This document shows, one piece after another, positions 18,805-26,470 of a DNA stretch of 64,000 bases. The notes under the pieces are model-generated. The model ran no database searches, was not told where the DNA came from, and saw only the letters and a list, made by a program, of their open reading frames with translations. Source of the stretch: Natrinema salsiterrestre (lineage in GTDB: Archaea; Halobacteriota; Halobacteria; Halobacteriales; Natrialbaceae); NCBI RefSeq assembly GCF_029502005.1, contig NZ_JAMQOT010000011.1, positions 1-64,000 on the forward strand, read 5' to 3'. A program made the translations under genes and the position numbers. Numbering within the stretch: position 1 is the first letter of the stretch; the number at the start of each line of letters is the position of its first letter.

Positions 18805-18812
18805 TCAATATA
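18787..18812. terminator. AT-rich hairpin at convergent gene ends
   Basis: Perfect 10-base inverted repeat TATATTGAAA (18787-18796) and TTTCAATATA (18803-18812) around a 6-base loop. It covers the TGA of the Usp gene on the minus strand (18805-18807) and follows the end of the DoxX operon. Archaeal termination mostly uses T-runs, so a hairpin role is a suggestion; it could also be a protein-binding palindrome. Confidence 0.5.
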
Positions 18813-19803
18813 GCCCTGACTTCCGATTCTGGTTTGTCTTTCGAAGAAAGGTGTACGGGTGTTTTTTCAATTCAGCTGTCCTTCGGTTAACCGTTAGAAC
18901 GGGGTAATCTGCTTCCTCGATCACTTGAGCTGCGACGCTTCCCTGTAATAGCCGACGAATGCCAGTCAATCCTCGTGTCCCCATTGTAACAAGGTCGATG
19001 TCAGTCACCTCAGTGTATTTGAGAATCTCCTGCTGAGGTTGACCAAAGCTCAACGTAGTTCGGACAGGAACGTCCAAGGTCGCTGCCTTCTCCGTAATGT
19101 CCTCCAAGAGCCGAGTTCCCCGCTGTTCCCAAGAGTCAGTGACCTCTTCCCACGTGAATCCAGGCCGACTCGAATAGGACTGTTCGGAAATGACAAAAAG
19201 TCCATGTAGGGTTGCATCATACCGTTTAGCAATTTGTAGCCCATGTTTGAAGGCCACAGATGCCTCGTCGTATCCATCCGTAGGCACGAGAATATCTGTG
19301 AACTGACTAGTAGATAACTCTCCTACCGGATCAGAGGGATCCATATCAGGTATCGTCAAGACAGGAAGAGAGATATTTTGAATGATGTGGCTGGAGACGT
19401 CTCTCCGGAGAATTCGTGCTAATCTAGTCTGTGTAGGTTTCTGGTGGACAAGCAAATCGATATCATTCTCCTCAGCGTATTCCCGAATAACACCTGAAGA
19501 GTGCCCACTATCCACTGCTGGTATCACATTGAGTCCGAGCGAGTGGGCCTGATCCACCACGGGTTCAATTACCGCTGCTGCGTCCCATTCCTCTTGTTTA
19601 GTGACTTGGTCGGATTCCACCTCCGTGCGTTCCTCATCTTGAATAGATAATACGTGGAGAGCCGCATCATACGTTTCTGCAAGTGATAGACCATATTGGA
19701 CCACTGAGTCCCTTATATCAGCTCCGTAGAGTGGAATGAGAATCTGGTTGTACAGGTTGATGTCCGCACCTTCTCGAACTTCTAGATGGCTGGGGGAGTT
19801 CAT
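18805..19803 (-). CDS. Tandem UspA-domain protein
   Basis: A 332-residue protein with two Usp domains, about 17-155 and 170-312. The first begins NLYNQILIPLYGADIRDSVV and lacks the ATP-binding glycines. The second begins FTDILVPTDGYDEASVAFKH and has an intact G-x2-G-x9-GS loop in MGTRGLTGIRRLLQGSVA. So one domain likely binds ATP and the other is structural. Its role in stress response is the family expectation. Its GC content is lower than its neighbours, hinting at separate origin. It is followed by a hairpin terminator and preceded by a 450-base gap. Confidence 0.85.
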   Translation of the reverse strand: MNSPSHLEVREGADINLYNQILIPLYGADIRDSVVQYGLSLAETYDAALHVLSIQDEERTEVESDQVTKQEEWDAAAVIEPVVDQAHSLGLNVIPAVDSGHSSGVIREYAEENDIDLLVHQKPTQTRLARILRRDVSSHIIQNISLPVLTIPDMDPSDPVGELSTSQFTDILVPTDGYDEASVAFKHGLQIAKRYDATLHGLFVISEQSYSSRPGFTWEEVTDSWEQRGTRLLEDITEKAATLDVPVRTTLSFGQPQQEILKYTEVTDIDLVTMGTRGLTGIRRLLQGSVAAQVIEEADYPVLTVNRRTAELKKHPYTFLRKTNQNRKSGLY

Positions 19804-20259
19804 ACATATCTATACGTAACGACGATTTACCGTGCTTTCTGTTAAGAATCGAAACCGGGAGAACAGTCTCTGGGGTGGTGACTTGAGGCTTTTATCGCAA
19901 GTAACTCGCTATAGCACGCCTATTTCGAAAAGAGTGGAGACGTCGTTTGGAGTCGCATCAGTTCGACGAGAGCGTATTTCCCACAGTTTCGAGGAGTGAA
20001 GTGTCGAAGTCGGTGCGACGAGTCATGCTCTGGGTCATGTTGGGCGCAATTTAAGGCCGATATGCTCGTTGACGGAAAACCGTCACGGCAGCACCCTCGA
20101 CCGATGAGGGTCGCCACATGGAGACGAATACGGGACTCTGACCTTTGGGGTTTCCTACTCAGAACTGAAAGTCGCCTTCCCCGTCGTGCTTGAATCCGTT
20201 CTCAATACACAGGAAAGGTCGACGTACAATTGAATACCCCCGAACCAAGTGACGAACAT
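19804..20259. other. Gap with possible gene remnant and two hairpins
   Basis: A plus-strand frame near 19947-20054 ends in TAA and reads FDESVFPTVSRSEVSKSVRR and VMLWVMLGAI. That looks like protein coding sequence with no start and no partner, so it may be a relic of a mobile element or larger gene. Just beyond it lie two perfect hairpins: TGACGG/CCGTCA with loop AAAA (20070-20085) and ACCCTC/GAGGGT with a 7-base loop (20093-20111). Consecutive hairpins beside a coding relic resemble ends of IS200/IS605-type elements, but no transposase motif was found. Confidence 0.35.
20070..20111. repeat. Two adjacent hairpins
   Basis: TGACGG-AAAA-CCGTCA at 20070-20085 and ACCCTC-7-GAGGGT at 20093-20111, both with perfect 6-base stems. 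They lie 150 bases upstream of the DUF411 gene and after the coding relic. They could be a terminator, a leader structure or element ends; nothing in the sequence decides this. Confidence 0.4.
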
Positions 20260-20754
20260 ATGGAACGGACCGTAACTCGTCGCGGACTACTACGGGTCGG
20301 TGCGACGACAGTCACACTCGGAATTGCCGGCTGTTTAGGATCATCGAGTGAGGACGAGTGGGACATCGAGGGGACGCTGGCAGTGACGAACGCTCAGCAA
20401 TACAGTTCACCTGGCTGTAGCTGTTGTGGACGATATGCGTCGTATCTTCGGGACCATCTCGACACGACGCTCGGGGAAACCGAAACCGAGGACGTGGCGG
20501 ATCTCAAGCGCCAACACGGTATCCCATCGGATTTACAGAGCTGTCACACACTCGTCCTCGACGAGTACGTCGTCGAAGGACACGTCCCTGTCGAGATTAT
20601 CGCGACGATGCTCGATGAAGAGCCGGCAATCGACGGCATCGCGTTGCCCGGGATGCCGGCCGGTTCACCGGGGATGGGCGGGACGAAGTCCGACACATTC
20701 ACCGTCTACAAACTCGGCGGCGGAAAGACAGGTAACGTGTACACCGAGATCTGA
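20260..20754 (+). CDS. DUF411 metal-binding lipoprotein with Tat-type signal
   Basis: A 164-residue exported protein. The N-terminus TVTRRGLLRVGATTVTLGIA has a twin-arginine motif and leads to the lipobox AGCLGS, so it is probably lipid-anchored on the outer face of the membrane. The DUF411 domain starts at the conserved metal site SPGCSCCGRYASYLRDH (Cys-x-Cys-Cys). It includes PSDLQSCHTLVLDEYVVEGHVP and the terminal GMPAGSPGM Met motif. DUF411 proteins sit in copper operons and bind copper in the envelope. ATG 20260 is preferred over TTG 20230. It is followed 52 bases later by a Cys-containing unknown protein and a methyltransferase, all on the same strand. Confidence 0.88.
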   Translation: MERTVTRRGLLRVGATTVTLGIAGCLGSSSEDEWDIEGTLAVTNAQQYSSPGCSCCGRYASYLRDHLDTTLGETETEDVADLKRQHGIPSDLQSCHTLVLDEYVVEGHVPVEIIATMLDEEPAIDGIALPGMPAGSPGMGGTKSDTFTVYKLGGGKTGNVYTEI

Positions 20755-20806
20755 ACAGAGAACACCTGGTCAAGATACTTTGGGACGGCAGTCGACAGCC
20801 TGAACG

Positions 20807-21178
20807 ATGATTCGACGACTCCTCCATGGCCTCGGGTATGTGCTCGCGTACGTACTTTTCCTTGGCGCGAATACGCCGGACTCGGTCGTCACCCGTCTTC
20901 GCATCGCGTATCGTCTTGTCGGTGTCCGGATCGTCGAGACGCCACAGATCGATTCGGTCGAACGGACGATCTTCCTGTGTCCGTACCGAAATCTGGGCGC
21001 CACTTGGTTCGGGGAGAAGTGGATCTGTCACGACATCCTAGACCGCGTGGACGACGGCTACGTGACGTATCTCCGGCGGCACAAGGGAATCGACTACCAG
21101 CGTCCTCGCGGGTGTGCCGACCTCGCGTACTGCGACGAATCCGAGTACTGCTATTCGGAGGTTTCCGAACTCGAGTAG
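20807..21178 (+). CDS. Unknown protein with cysteine-rich C-terminus
   Basis: A 123-residue protein of no family I recognise. An N-terminal hydrophobic helix (RLLHGLGYVLAYVLFLGANT) is followed by a soluble domain with five cysteines. These are CPYRNLGATWFGEKWIC in the middle and GCADLAYCDESEYCYSEV at the end. The spacing could build a metal or disulfide site. It begins 52 bases after the DUF411 gene and ends 7 bases before the methyltransferase, so all three are probably one operon. Given its neighbours, a role in metal handling at the membrane is possible, but this is inference. Confidence 0.6.
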   Translation: MIRRLLHGLGYVLAYVLFLGANTPDSVVTRLRIAYRLVGVRIVETPQIDSVERTIFLCPYRNLGATWFGEKWICHDILDRVDDGYVTYLRRHKGIDYQRPRGCADLAYCDESEYCYSEVSELE

Positions 21179-21185
21179 GTGACCG

Positions 21186-22067
21186 ATGGATCAAAGTACT
21201 CTACGCAACCGGATCACCGACCAGTTCTCCTACCGCGGCGAGCGAGCCGATATCTGGCGGGCGTTCGACCTCCTGTTCGATACTGACGAGTTCCTCAATC
21301 TCGGCTACTCGGAGTGGTACCAGCCACATATAGCCGGTTCGAGTCAACGTCGCCTCGTCACGGAAGTCGGCTCGAGGGTCGCGTCGCATCTACCCACAAC
21401 CGACGGAGTGCGCCTCCTCGATGTCGGCTGCGGTCGGGGGGGTCCAGCCCTCCACCTCGCCTATCAGTTCGGCTTCAACGTCACTGGTGTCGACCTCGTT
21501 CCGTACAACATCCAGATGGCAACCGAGAACGCACGGGGTAAGCACCTCGATTCCGAGTTCATCATCGGTGACGCGACACAACTCCCGTTTACCAGGGACT
21601 CGTTTACCGCGTGTACAGCCATCGACGCGCTCGTATACCTCCCCGAGCGGAATCGCGTTTTCGCTACAGTCGCAGATACCCTCGAACCCGAGGCGGTTCT
21701 CGTAGTCTCCGATCTCGTGATGCAGTCAGACGTGACTGAAACGGAACGGAGATTGGTCGATTCATTTGCGGATGCGTGGGATATGCCGTCCTTGGGTACT
21801 GTTGAAGGATACAAAGCTGCTCTCGACGAGACAAGCTTTGAGCTCAAAGCGGTCGAAGATATCACGAAACACAGCGTCGGACGCTTCCGAAAGTGGACGA
21901 CGCTGTACCTCCAGCTACTCACGAGCCCGCTCCGGGCTCTCATTGAACGACTGTTAGGAGCGTATGATCTCGATCCCCTAGCGATTACTGAGCAGGTACG
22001 GAAGGCTCACCACGCGCTGCCGTTCCTGCGACACGTTATCTTCGTTGCGGAACTAGAGACTACTTGA
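21186..22067 (+). CDS. Class I SAM-dependent methyltransferase
   Basis: A 293-residue methyltransferase. Motif I is VRLLDVGCGRGGPALHLAYQ, motif II the acidic residue in VTGVDLVPYN, and motif III the stretch FIIGDATQLPFTRDSFTACTAID. This pattern fits the small-molecule group (sarcosine/glycine, tocopherol or arsenite-type methyltransferases). There is no conserved Cys triad of the ArsM arsenite enzyme, so arsenic methylation is unlikely. The substrate is unknown. It ends the operon begun by the DUF411 protein. Confidence 0.8.
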   Translation: MDQSTLRNRITDQFSYRGERADIWRAFDLLFDTDEFLNLGYSEWYQPHIAGSSQRRLVTEVGSRVASHLPTTDGVRLLDVGCGRGGPALHLAYQFGFNVTGVDLVPYNIQMATENARGKHLDSEFIIGDATQLPFTRDSFTACTAIDALVYLPERNRVFATVADTLEPEAVLVVSDLVMQSDVTETERRLVDSFADAWDMPSLGTVEGYKAALDETSFELKAVEDITKHSVGRFRKWTTLYLQLLTSPLRALIERLLGAYDLDPLAITEQVRKAHHALPFLRHVIFVAELETT

Positions 22068-22416
22068 CTGCTACTTGCACGGCGCAAGAAAGAATCGGAT
22101 CGTCACGTCGACGCTTGAGCATCCACGAATTTGGATGGACCTGTGGGGTCTTCACTCCTCGTGATTGTCGTGTGGTGGATCGTGACCCATAGGTTTAGAA
22201 TTGGTTCAGACTCCAGTATTTATATAGGACACAGATAGGAATCCGTTGGTATACTCGAACGATAGTTCGGGATTGTGAGGTACTAACCGTTGATTGTGGA
22301 GTCAGAAAAGCCAAACCGTGCAGCACGGCTCAAATCGCTATGTATCCCGACTTTGGATTGCTAAGAACAAATTGCTTGGTTCAGGCCCTCGTACCATTGA
22401 TGTGGGGTGAAACCGA
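22068..22416. promoter_or_regulatory. Regulatory gap with TATA box and palindrome upstream of the YHS gene
   Basis: 349 bases. The AT-rich box TATTTATATA (22217-22226) is the best TATA element here. Thirty bases beyond it lies CGAAC-GATA-GTTCG (22256-22269), a perfect inverted repeat. It could be an operator for the Lrp-type regulator encoded just downstream. The transcribed leader to the YHS start would be about 165 bases, unusually long for haloarchaea, so a small RNA or structured leader is possible. Confidence 0.4.
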
Positions 22417-22557
22417 ATGGCAACTGATCCAGTCTGTGGAATGGACGTCGATGAAAGTGATCCGGCGGCCACAACTGAGTACGACGGTCAGACGTACTAC
22501 TTCTGTGCCGAGGGCTGCAAGGAGACGTTCACCTCGACACCGGAGGATTACGTCTAA
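22417..22557 (+). CDS. 46-residue YHS-domain protein
   Basis: A tiny complete gene with ATG at 22417 and TAA at 22555-22557. The product consists of one YHS domain: the entry DPVCGMDVDE, the aromatic core GQTYYFCAEGCKETF, and the terminal TPEDYV. Two Cys (in VCGM and FC) plus the third in GC form the likely metal site. YHS domains bind copper or other soft metals and act as chaperones or sensors. It lies 82 bases upstream of a TRASH-type Lrp regulator and two genes from another YHS protein, so it is likely a small copper-binding partner of that operon. Confidence 0.82.
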   Translation: MATDPVCGMDVDESDPAATTEYDGQTYYFCAEGCKETFTSTPEDYV

Positions 22558-22639
22558 CCGTCACACCCCACACCTGCGTCGTAGCTCCCCCACACCCACC
22601 CCCATTCACCCGATCCCCTCACCCCCATTCCGCCTTTCG

Positions 22640-23233
22640 ATGACCCAACCAGAACTTGACGACACGGATCGCGAAATCCTCCGTCTTTTAGCGGAGAACG
22701 CGAGACGACCCTACAGCACTATTGCTGAGGCTGTAAATCTTTCACCCCCGTCCGTTTCAGCACGCGTCCGTCAGTTGGAGCAAGATGATGTCATTCGTCG
22801 ATTCACCGTTGATCTCGACCTCACACAGTACGAAAACCGGATACACGTCATGGTACGCCTCCAGCCTGAGCTCGGAAAGACAGATTCACTTCGAGAATCG
22901 ATCCTCAAGGCCCCATACGTAGAACACGTATTCACAACTGCTGAGGGCGAGATCGTGGTTGTTGCGACACCGCCGCGGACTACGGTCGGAAACTGGGTGC
23001 AGCACAGTCTACCACTGAGTGACGTGCGACGATACGACGTGCAACTGCTGTCAAGCGCCACCCGTTCAGCCTATGCCAACGGTACTGAATCCGTACTTAC
23101 GTGCGCACACTGTGGAACCACTATCAGCGAAGACGGAATAGCTACCCGCGTTGGTGGATCACTCCAGCAGTTCTGTTGCAAAGACTGCGAGACCGCGTTC
23201 AAAGGAGAGCACGAGAATCCTCAAGAAAAGTAG
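22640..23233 (+). CDS. Lrp/AsnC-type regulator with C-terminal TRASH-like domain (second copy)
   Basis: A 197-residue regulator from ATG 22640. An Lrp helix-turn-helix (LDDTDREILRLLAENARRPY, then SPPSVSARVRQLEQDD) is followed by a ligand-binding middle. The C-terminal metal module has CAHCGT and then FCCKDCETAF. It aligns over its full length with the regulator at 11653, including EHVFTTAEGE against EHVFTTSEGD, so the two are paralogues. The first 100 residues of the longer frame from 22340 overlap the YHS gene and are not coding. It probably senses copper or another metal and controls the YHS genes here. Confidence 0.86.
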   Translation: MTQPELDDTDREILRLLAENARRPYSTIAEAVNLSPPSVSARVRQLEQDDVIRRFTVDLDLTQYENRIHVMVRLQPELGKTDSLRESILKAPYVEHVFTTAEGEIVVVATPPRTTVGNWVQHSLPLSDVRRYDVQLLSSATRSAYANGTESVLTCAHCGTTISEDGIATRVGGSLQQFCCKDCETAFKGEHENPQEK

Positions 23234-23245
23234 AACTACAGATCA

Positions 23246-23884
23246 ATGCCTGTTGACCCCGTCTGTGGGATGGAAGTCTCACAAGAAACTGCCGACCCGA
23301 CTATCGAACACGACGACAAAGTGTATCACTTCTGCTCGGAAGACTGTCGAGCAGTGTTCGAGGAAGTACCTGAGAAGTATACCGAAACGCCACATCCGCA
23401 TCTCGTTGAATCGGGAGGAATGACGCTCCCCCGAGTGCCATACGGTCGAGCCACTGGAGAGTTCGATCTCTCGATAACCGACCCATCTTCACTTAGCACG
23501 GGAGATAGTGTTCGCTTCTCGAAGACGATCACAGACGAGGATGTTAGGAAATTTGCAGAGGCGACCGGAGATACAAACGCGGTCCATCTCAACGAGGCAT
23601 TCGCTGAAAAGACCCGGTTTGGCCACCGCATCGCTCATGGAACGCTCGTCTCGGGAATGATAAGTGCTGCACTCGCGTGCTTTCCCGGAGTCACGATCTA
23701 TATTTCCCAGAATTTGGAATTCCGCCGACCAGTCAGCATTGATGACACCCTGACGGCCCGATGTGAGATCACCGACGTTCTCGATAACGACCGATACGAA
23801 CTCACAACACAGATCGAAGATGATAGTGGAAGCCTCGTTCTCGATGGGGCAGCCACCGTTCTGATCGATCCCCTACCGGACTGA
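23246..23884 (+). CDS. YHS domain fused to MaoC-like hydratase
   Basis: A 212-residue fusion. Residues 1-45 are a YHS domain (DPVCGMEVSQETADP, then YHFCSEDCRAVFEE). Residues 70-210 are a MaoC/hot-dog domain of the (R)-specific enoyl-CoA hydratase type: FAEATGDTNAVHLNEAFAE and RFGHRIAHGTLVSGMISAAL contain the Asp/His catalytic pair (D at TGDTN, H in HLN). A joined metal module and acyl-CoA hydratase is unusual. It follows the TRASH regulator after 12 bases, so metal control of an acyl-CoA enzyme is implied. Whether the hydratase is active is not shown. Confidence 0.82.
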   Translation: MPVDPVCGMEVSQETADPTIEHDDKVYHFCSEDCRAVFEEVPEKYTETPHPHLVESGGMTLPRVPYGRATGEFDLSITDPSSLSTGDSVRFSKTITDEDVRKFAEATGDTNAVHLNEAFAEKTRFGHRIAHGTLVSGMISAALACFPGVTIYISQNLEFRRPVSIDDTLTARCEITDVLDNDRYELTTQIEDDSGSLVLDGAATVLIDPLPD

Positions 23885-24124
23885 ATCCGGCAGGGCTGTC
23901 GTGTTGACCACGACGAGATTCCCGAGACCGTCGTATGACATCTGTTGTAGACCAACTCGGAGGCCCATCTAATCAGAAGGGGTATTCGATTCGATAAGTC
24001 CGAAAACTCGGCCATCACAGAATAGTGCGGAGGAAATACTACTATTCAGGGTCGCGTTGACAGTGTCGTTTTGGATTTGAAAGAGTAATCGGAGTGAATT
24101 AGGAGCGTGTACATGTAGCTGACA
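23885..24124. other. Intergenic region before the ABC transporter operon
   Basis: 240 bases without a plausible gene. It contains AT-rich stretches such as AGGAAATACTACTATTCAGG (about 24031-24050) that could serve as promoter elements for the ABC operon starting at 24125. No repeat or RNA seen. Confidence 0.35.
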
Positions 24125-24856
24125 ATGGGATCATCCACAACTACTACGCCAGAAGGGAACAGTAGTGAGGTACTCGTTCGTGCTGAGGGAGTCGAAAAAA
24201 CGTACGGGTCAAGACTCCCATTCACACGATCTGTGACCGTCTTGACCGGTGCCGATCTCGAAATTCGGACGGGGGAAATCGTCGGGATCGTCGGCGCGAA
24301 CGGGTCGGGCAAATCCACGCTCATGAACATCCTCGTCGGTGTCCTCGAACAGGATTCCGGAACAGTCGAACGGACGGGAACCGTTGGCTGGTGTCCACAG
24401 GAACCACTGCTTTACGACCGCTTGACGGTCGGAGAGACGTTCCGACTGTTCGGTTCCGGATACGGAATGACCGCCGAAGAAATCGACGAGGCCAAACACC
24501 GCTTGGCGTCGAAACTCGATTTCGAGCAGTACCTTGACTACCGAATCGACCAACTCAGTGGTGGAAACCGGCAGAAAATCAATCTCAGTATCGCCCTGAT
24601 GCACGATCCGGACGTCCTCATGCTGGACGAGCCCTACACTGGATTCGACTGGGAAACGTATCTCACGTTCTGGGATCTCGCTGAGGAACTCGCTGCCGAC
24701 GGAACAGCTGTCACGATGATTTCACACCTGATCGAAGAGCAAAGTCGTCTCGACCGCATCTATGAGGTTCGTGACGGACAGGTCTACGACGTGACTGACC
24801 AGGAAGGCGAGACTGATGCAACGGCCAGTGAACGGGGGGAAGAGACCGATGAATAG
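24125..24856 (+). CDS. ABC transporter ATP-binding protein
   Basis: A 243-residue ABC ATPase. Walker A is IVGANGSGKSTL, the signature is LSGGNRQK, Walker B is DVLMLDEPYTGFD, and the switch His is in TMISHLIEE. The Q-loop is in GWCPQEPLLYD. With the two membrane proteins that follow it forms an ABC-2 type exporter. Its stop overlaps the next start by 8 bases. The cargo is not visible; genes of this form in haloarchaeal metal regions have been linked to NosFY-like or daunorubicin-type exporters. Confidence 0.9.
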   Translation: MGSSTTTTPEGNSSEVLVRAEGVEKTYGSRLPFTRSVTVLTGADLEIRTGEIVGIVGANGSGKSTLMNILVGVLEQDSGTVERTGTVGWCPQEPLLYDRLTVGETFRLFGSGYGMTAEEIDEAKHRLASKLDFEQYLDYRIDQLSGGNRQKINLSIALMHDPDVLMLDEPYTGFDWETYLTFWDLAEELAADGTAVTMISHLIEEQSRLDRIYEVRDGQVYDVTDQEGETDATASERGEETDE

Positions 24857-25586
24857 GGTTTGGACGGGGATTCGGGCGAACGTCTCCACCTTCCTCAGAA
24901 CCCCCCTGAATGTTGTCCTAGCACTTCTCCTTCCGATTGTCGTTATCGAAGGCTGGGGACAAGCAATGGCTGGGTTACCAAGTATGCCGACGGTCGAGGC
25001 GATTCCGATCGAGCTAGGTCGCCTTCTCGGAGCGATATTCGGGGTCGCCATCATTGCCGGCCTGATGGGACTCGCGCAGATGATTAGTGCGCGTGCAGCC
25101 GATCGGCGACTCGTTCAGACAGGCTATCCACCCCGAACACTGCTTGCGACTCGATTAGCGGCGCTCGGAGGAGTGACCGTTGTCGTGGCTGCCGTGAACT
25201 ACGGCGTTCTCTGGCTGACGATTTCACCGGAAGCCCCTGTCCTGACGTTCGTATTCCTCGTCCTCGCCGGCCTCGTCTATGCGTTTCTTGGCGCACTCGT
25301 CGGGGCGCTCCTTCCGCGACTGTTCGAAGGCTCGCTCGTCGTGGTGTTCCTCGCGATGATGGACGCGTTCCTCAGTGGCGACAGCCCGCTGGCTGCTGAC
25401 ATTCCTGAGTTCGTGGAATACTTCCCGCTCTATCATCCGAAGGAACTCCTTCAGGAGGCGATGTTCCAAGGTACATATACGACGGGCGACCTCGGCTTCG
25501 TTGCCGGATACCTGCTCGTCTTGCTCGTGCTCGTCACCGTAGTGTTCGGAGTGACGATGCGCACCAGTGGTGGGTGGTCCGCATGA
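24849..25586 (+). CDS. ABC-2 type transporter permease (first subunit)
   Basis: A 245-residue membrane protein with six predicted helices. It starts at ATG 24849, inside the end of the ATPase gene. An amphipathic N-terminal segment (TGIRANVSTFLRTPLNVVLA) precedes the helices. Large periplasmic loops are absent, as usual for half-size ABC-2 permeases that pair with a second copy. It overlaps the next permease by 4 bases (ATGA), so the three proteins are made in step. Confidence 0.82.
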   Translation: MNRVWTGIRANVSTFLRTPLNVVLALLLPIVVIEGWGQAMAGLPSMPTVEAIPIELGRLLGAIFGVAIIAGLMGLAQMISARAADRRLVQTGYPPRTLLATRLAALGGVTVVVAAVNYGVLWLTISPEAPVLTFVFLVLAGLVYAFLGALVGALLPRLFEGSLVVVFLAMMDAFLSGDSPLAADIPEFVEYFPLYHPKELLQEAMFQGTYTTGDLGFVAGYLLVLLVLVTVVFGVTMRTSGGWSA

Positions 25587-26335
25587 ACCGTACGACAACG
25601 GCGTTCTCGATCGGCATCAAAGAACAGGCGCGTAACTACGTCCTCGTCGCTCTACTGGTCGTCCTACCGGTCTCGTTCATCACGTTGGCGTTCGCAGTCA
25701 CCCAGGACGTCGAGATGCCGGTTCGGACGCTCGTCGACGGTGAGACGGCGACGGTCATGCGGGGGATGCCTGAGGTCCACGGCGTGATCATGACGCCGAT
25801 TACGAGTGCTCTCATCGCCGGACTCGCCGGGTTGTTCCTGATGCGAGAAGCCAAAGACACGGACGGTCGTCTGGCAGTCGCTGGCTATCGTGCATGGCAG
25901 GTAATCGCTGCCCGGTTTGGGGTTCTCGCAGCAATTACTCTCATCGTCACCGGTGTCTCAGTTGGTGTGATGCTCGTCGATTTCCAGCCCGAGTATCTCT
26001 GGTGGTTCGTCGCAGCGATGCTCGTCGTCTCGGTCACGTATGGTCTCATCGGGATGCTCGTCGGGGCCGTCTTCAACCGCCTAGCCGGGATGTGGCTGAT
26101 GCTGATTCTCCCGATGCTCGATATCGGACTGTTTCAGGATCCGCTGTTTATTCAATCTGAACCTGATTGGTGGATGAAACTCTTTCCGGGCTATTGGCCA
26201 GTCCGTGTAATGGTCGATACCGGACTCACAACCGACGTAGATACGGCTCTCTCGTTGGTGTGGGCTACTGGATATCTTCTCCTCGTAGCCGTGCTCGCAA
26301 TTGGTGTTTACTACCGAGCCACACAGGCGAGTTGA
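25583..26335 (+). CDS. ABC-2 type transporter permease (second subunit)
   Basis: A 250-residue membrane protein with six helices, structurally equivalent to the preceding permease (both have SIGIKEQ or TGIRANV at the N-terminus and a long second helix around LMGLA or LAGLFLM). The two would form a heterodimer. The ATG at 25583 overlaps the previous stop. It ends the operon; the following 135 bases contain no gene. Confidence 0.82.
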   Translation: MNRTTTAFSIGIKEQARNYVLVALLVVLPVSFITLAFAVTQDVEMPVRTLVDGETATVMRGMPEVHGVIMTPITSALIAGLAGLFLMREAKDTDGRLAVAGYRAWQVIAARFGVLAAITLIVTGVSVGVMLVDFQPEYLWWFVAAMLVVSVTYGLIGMLVGAVFNRLAGMWLMLILPMLDIGLFQDPLFIQSEPDWWMKLFPGYWPVRVMVDTGLTTDVDTALSLVWATGYLLLVAVLAIGVYYRATQAS

Positions 26336-26470
26336 TCACAAGAGAAATCAGTCATAAATGGAACAAAACAAGTCACGGGATCGTTCTGAAATCAAAGGTA
26401 TCGGTGAGGGCGGTATTCTCTAATCCCCGAATCACTTGACCCCGGTGAGTTCACCCTCTCACGGTGGCAA

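Noticed and set aside
21186-22067. Methyltransferase considered as ArsM arsenite methyltransferase
   Set aside because: The conserved arsenite-binding cysteines are missing, despite the metal-rich setting.
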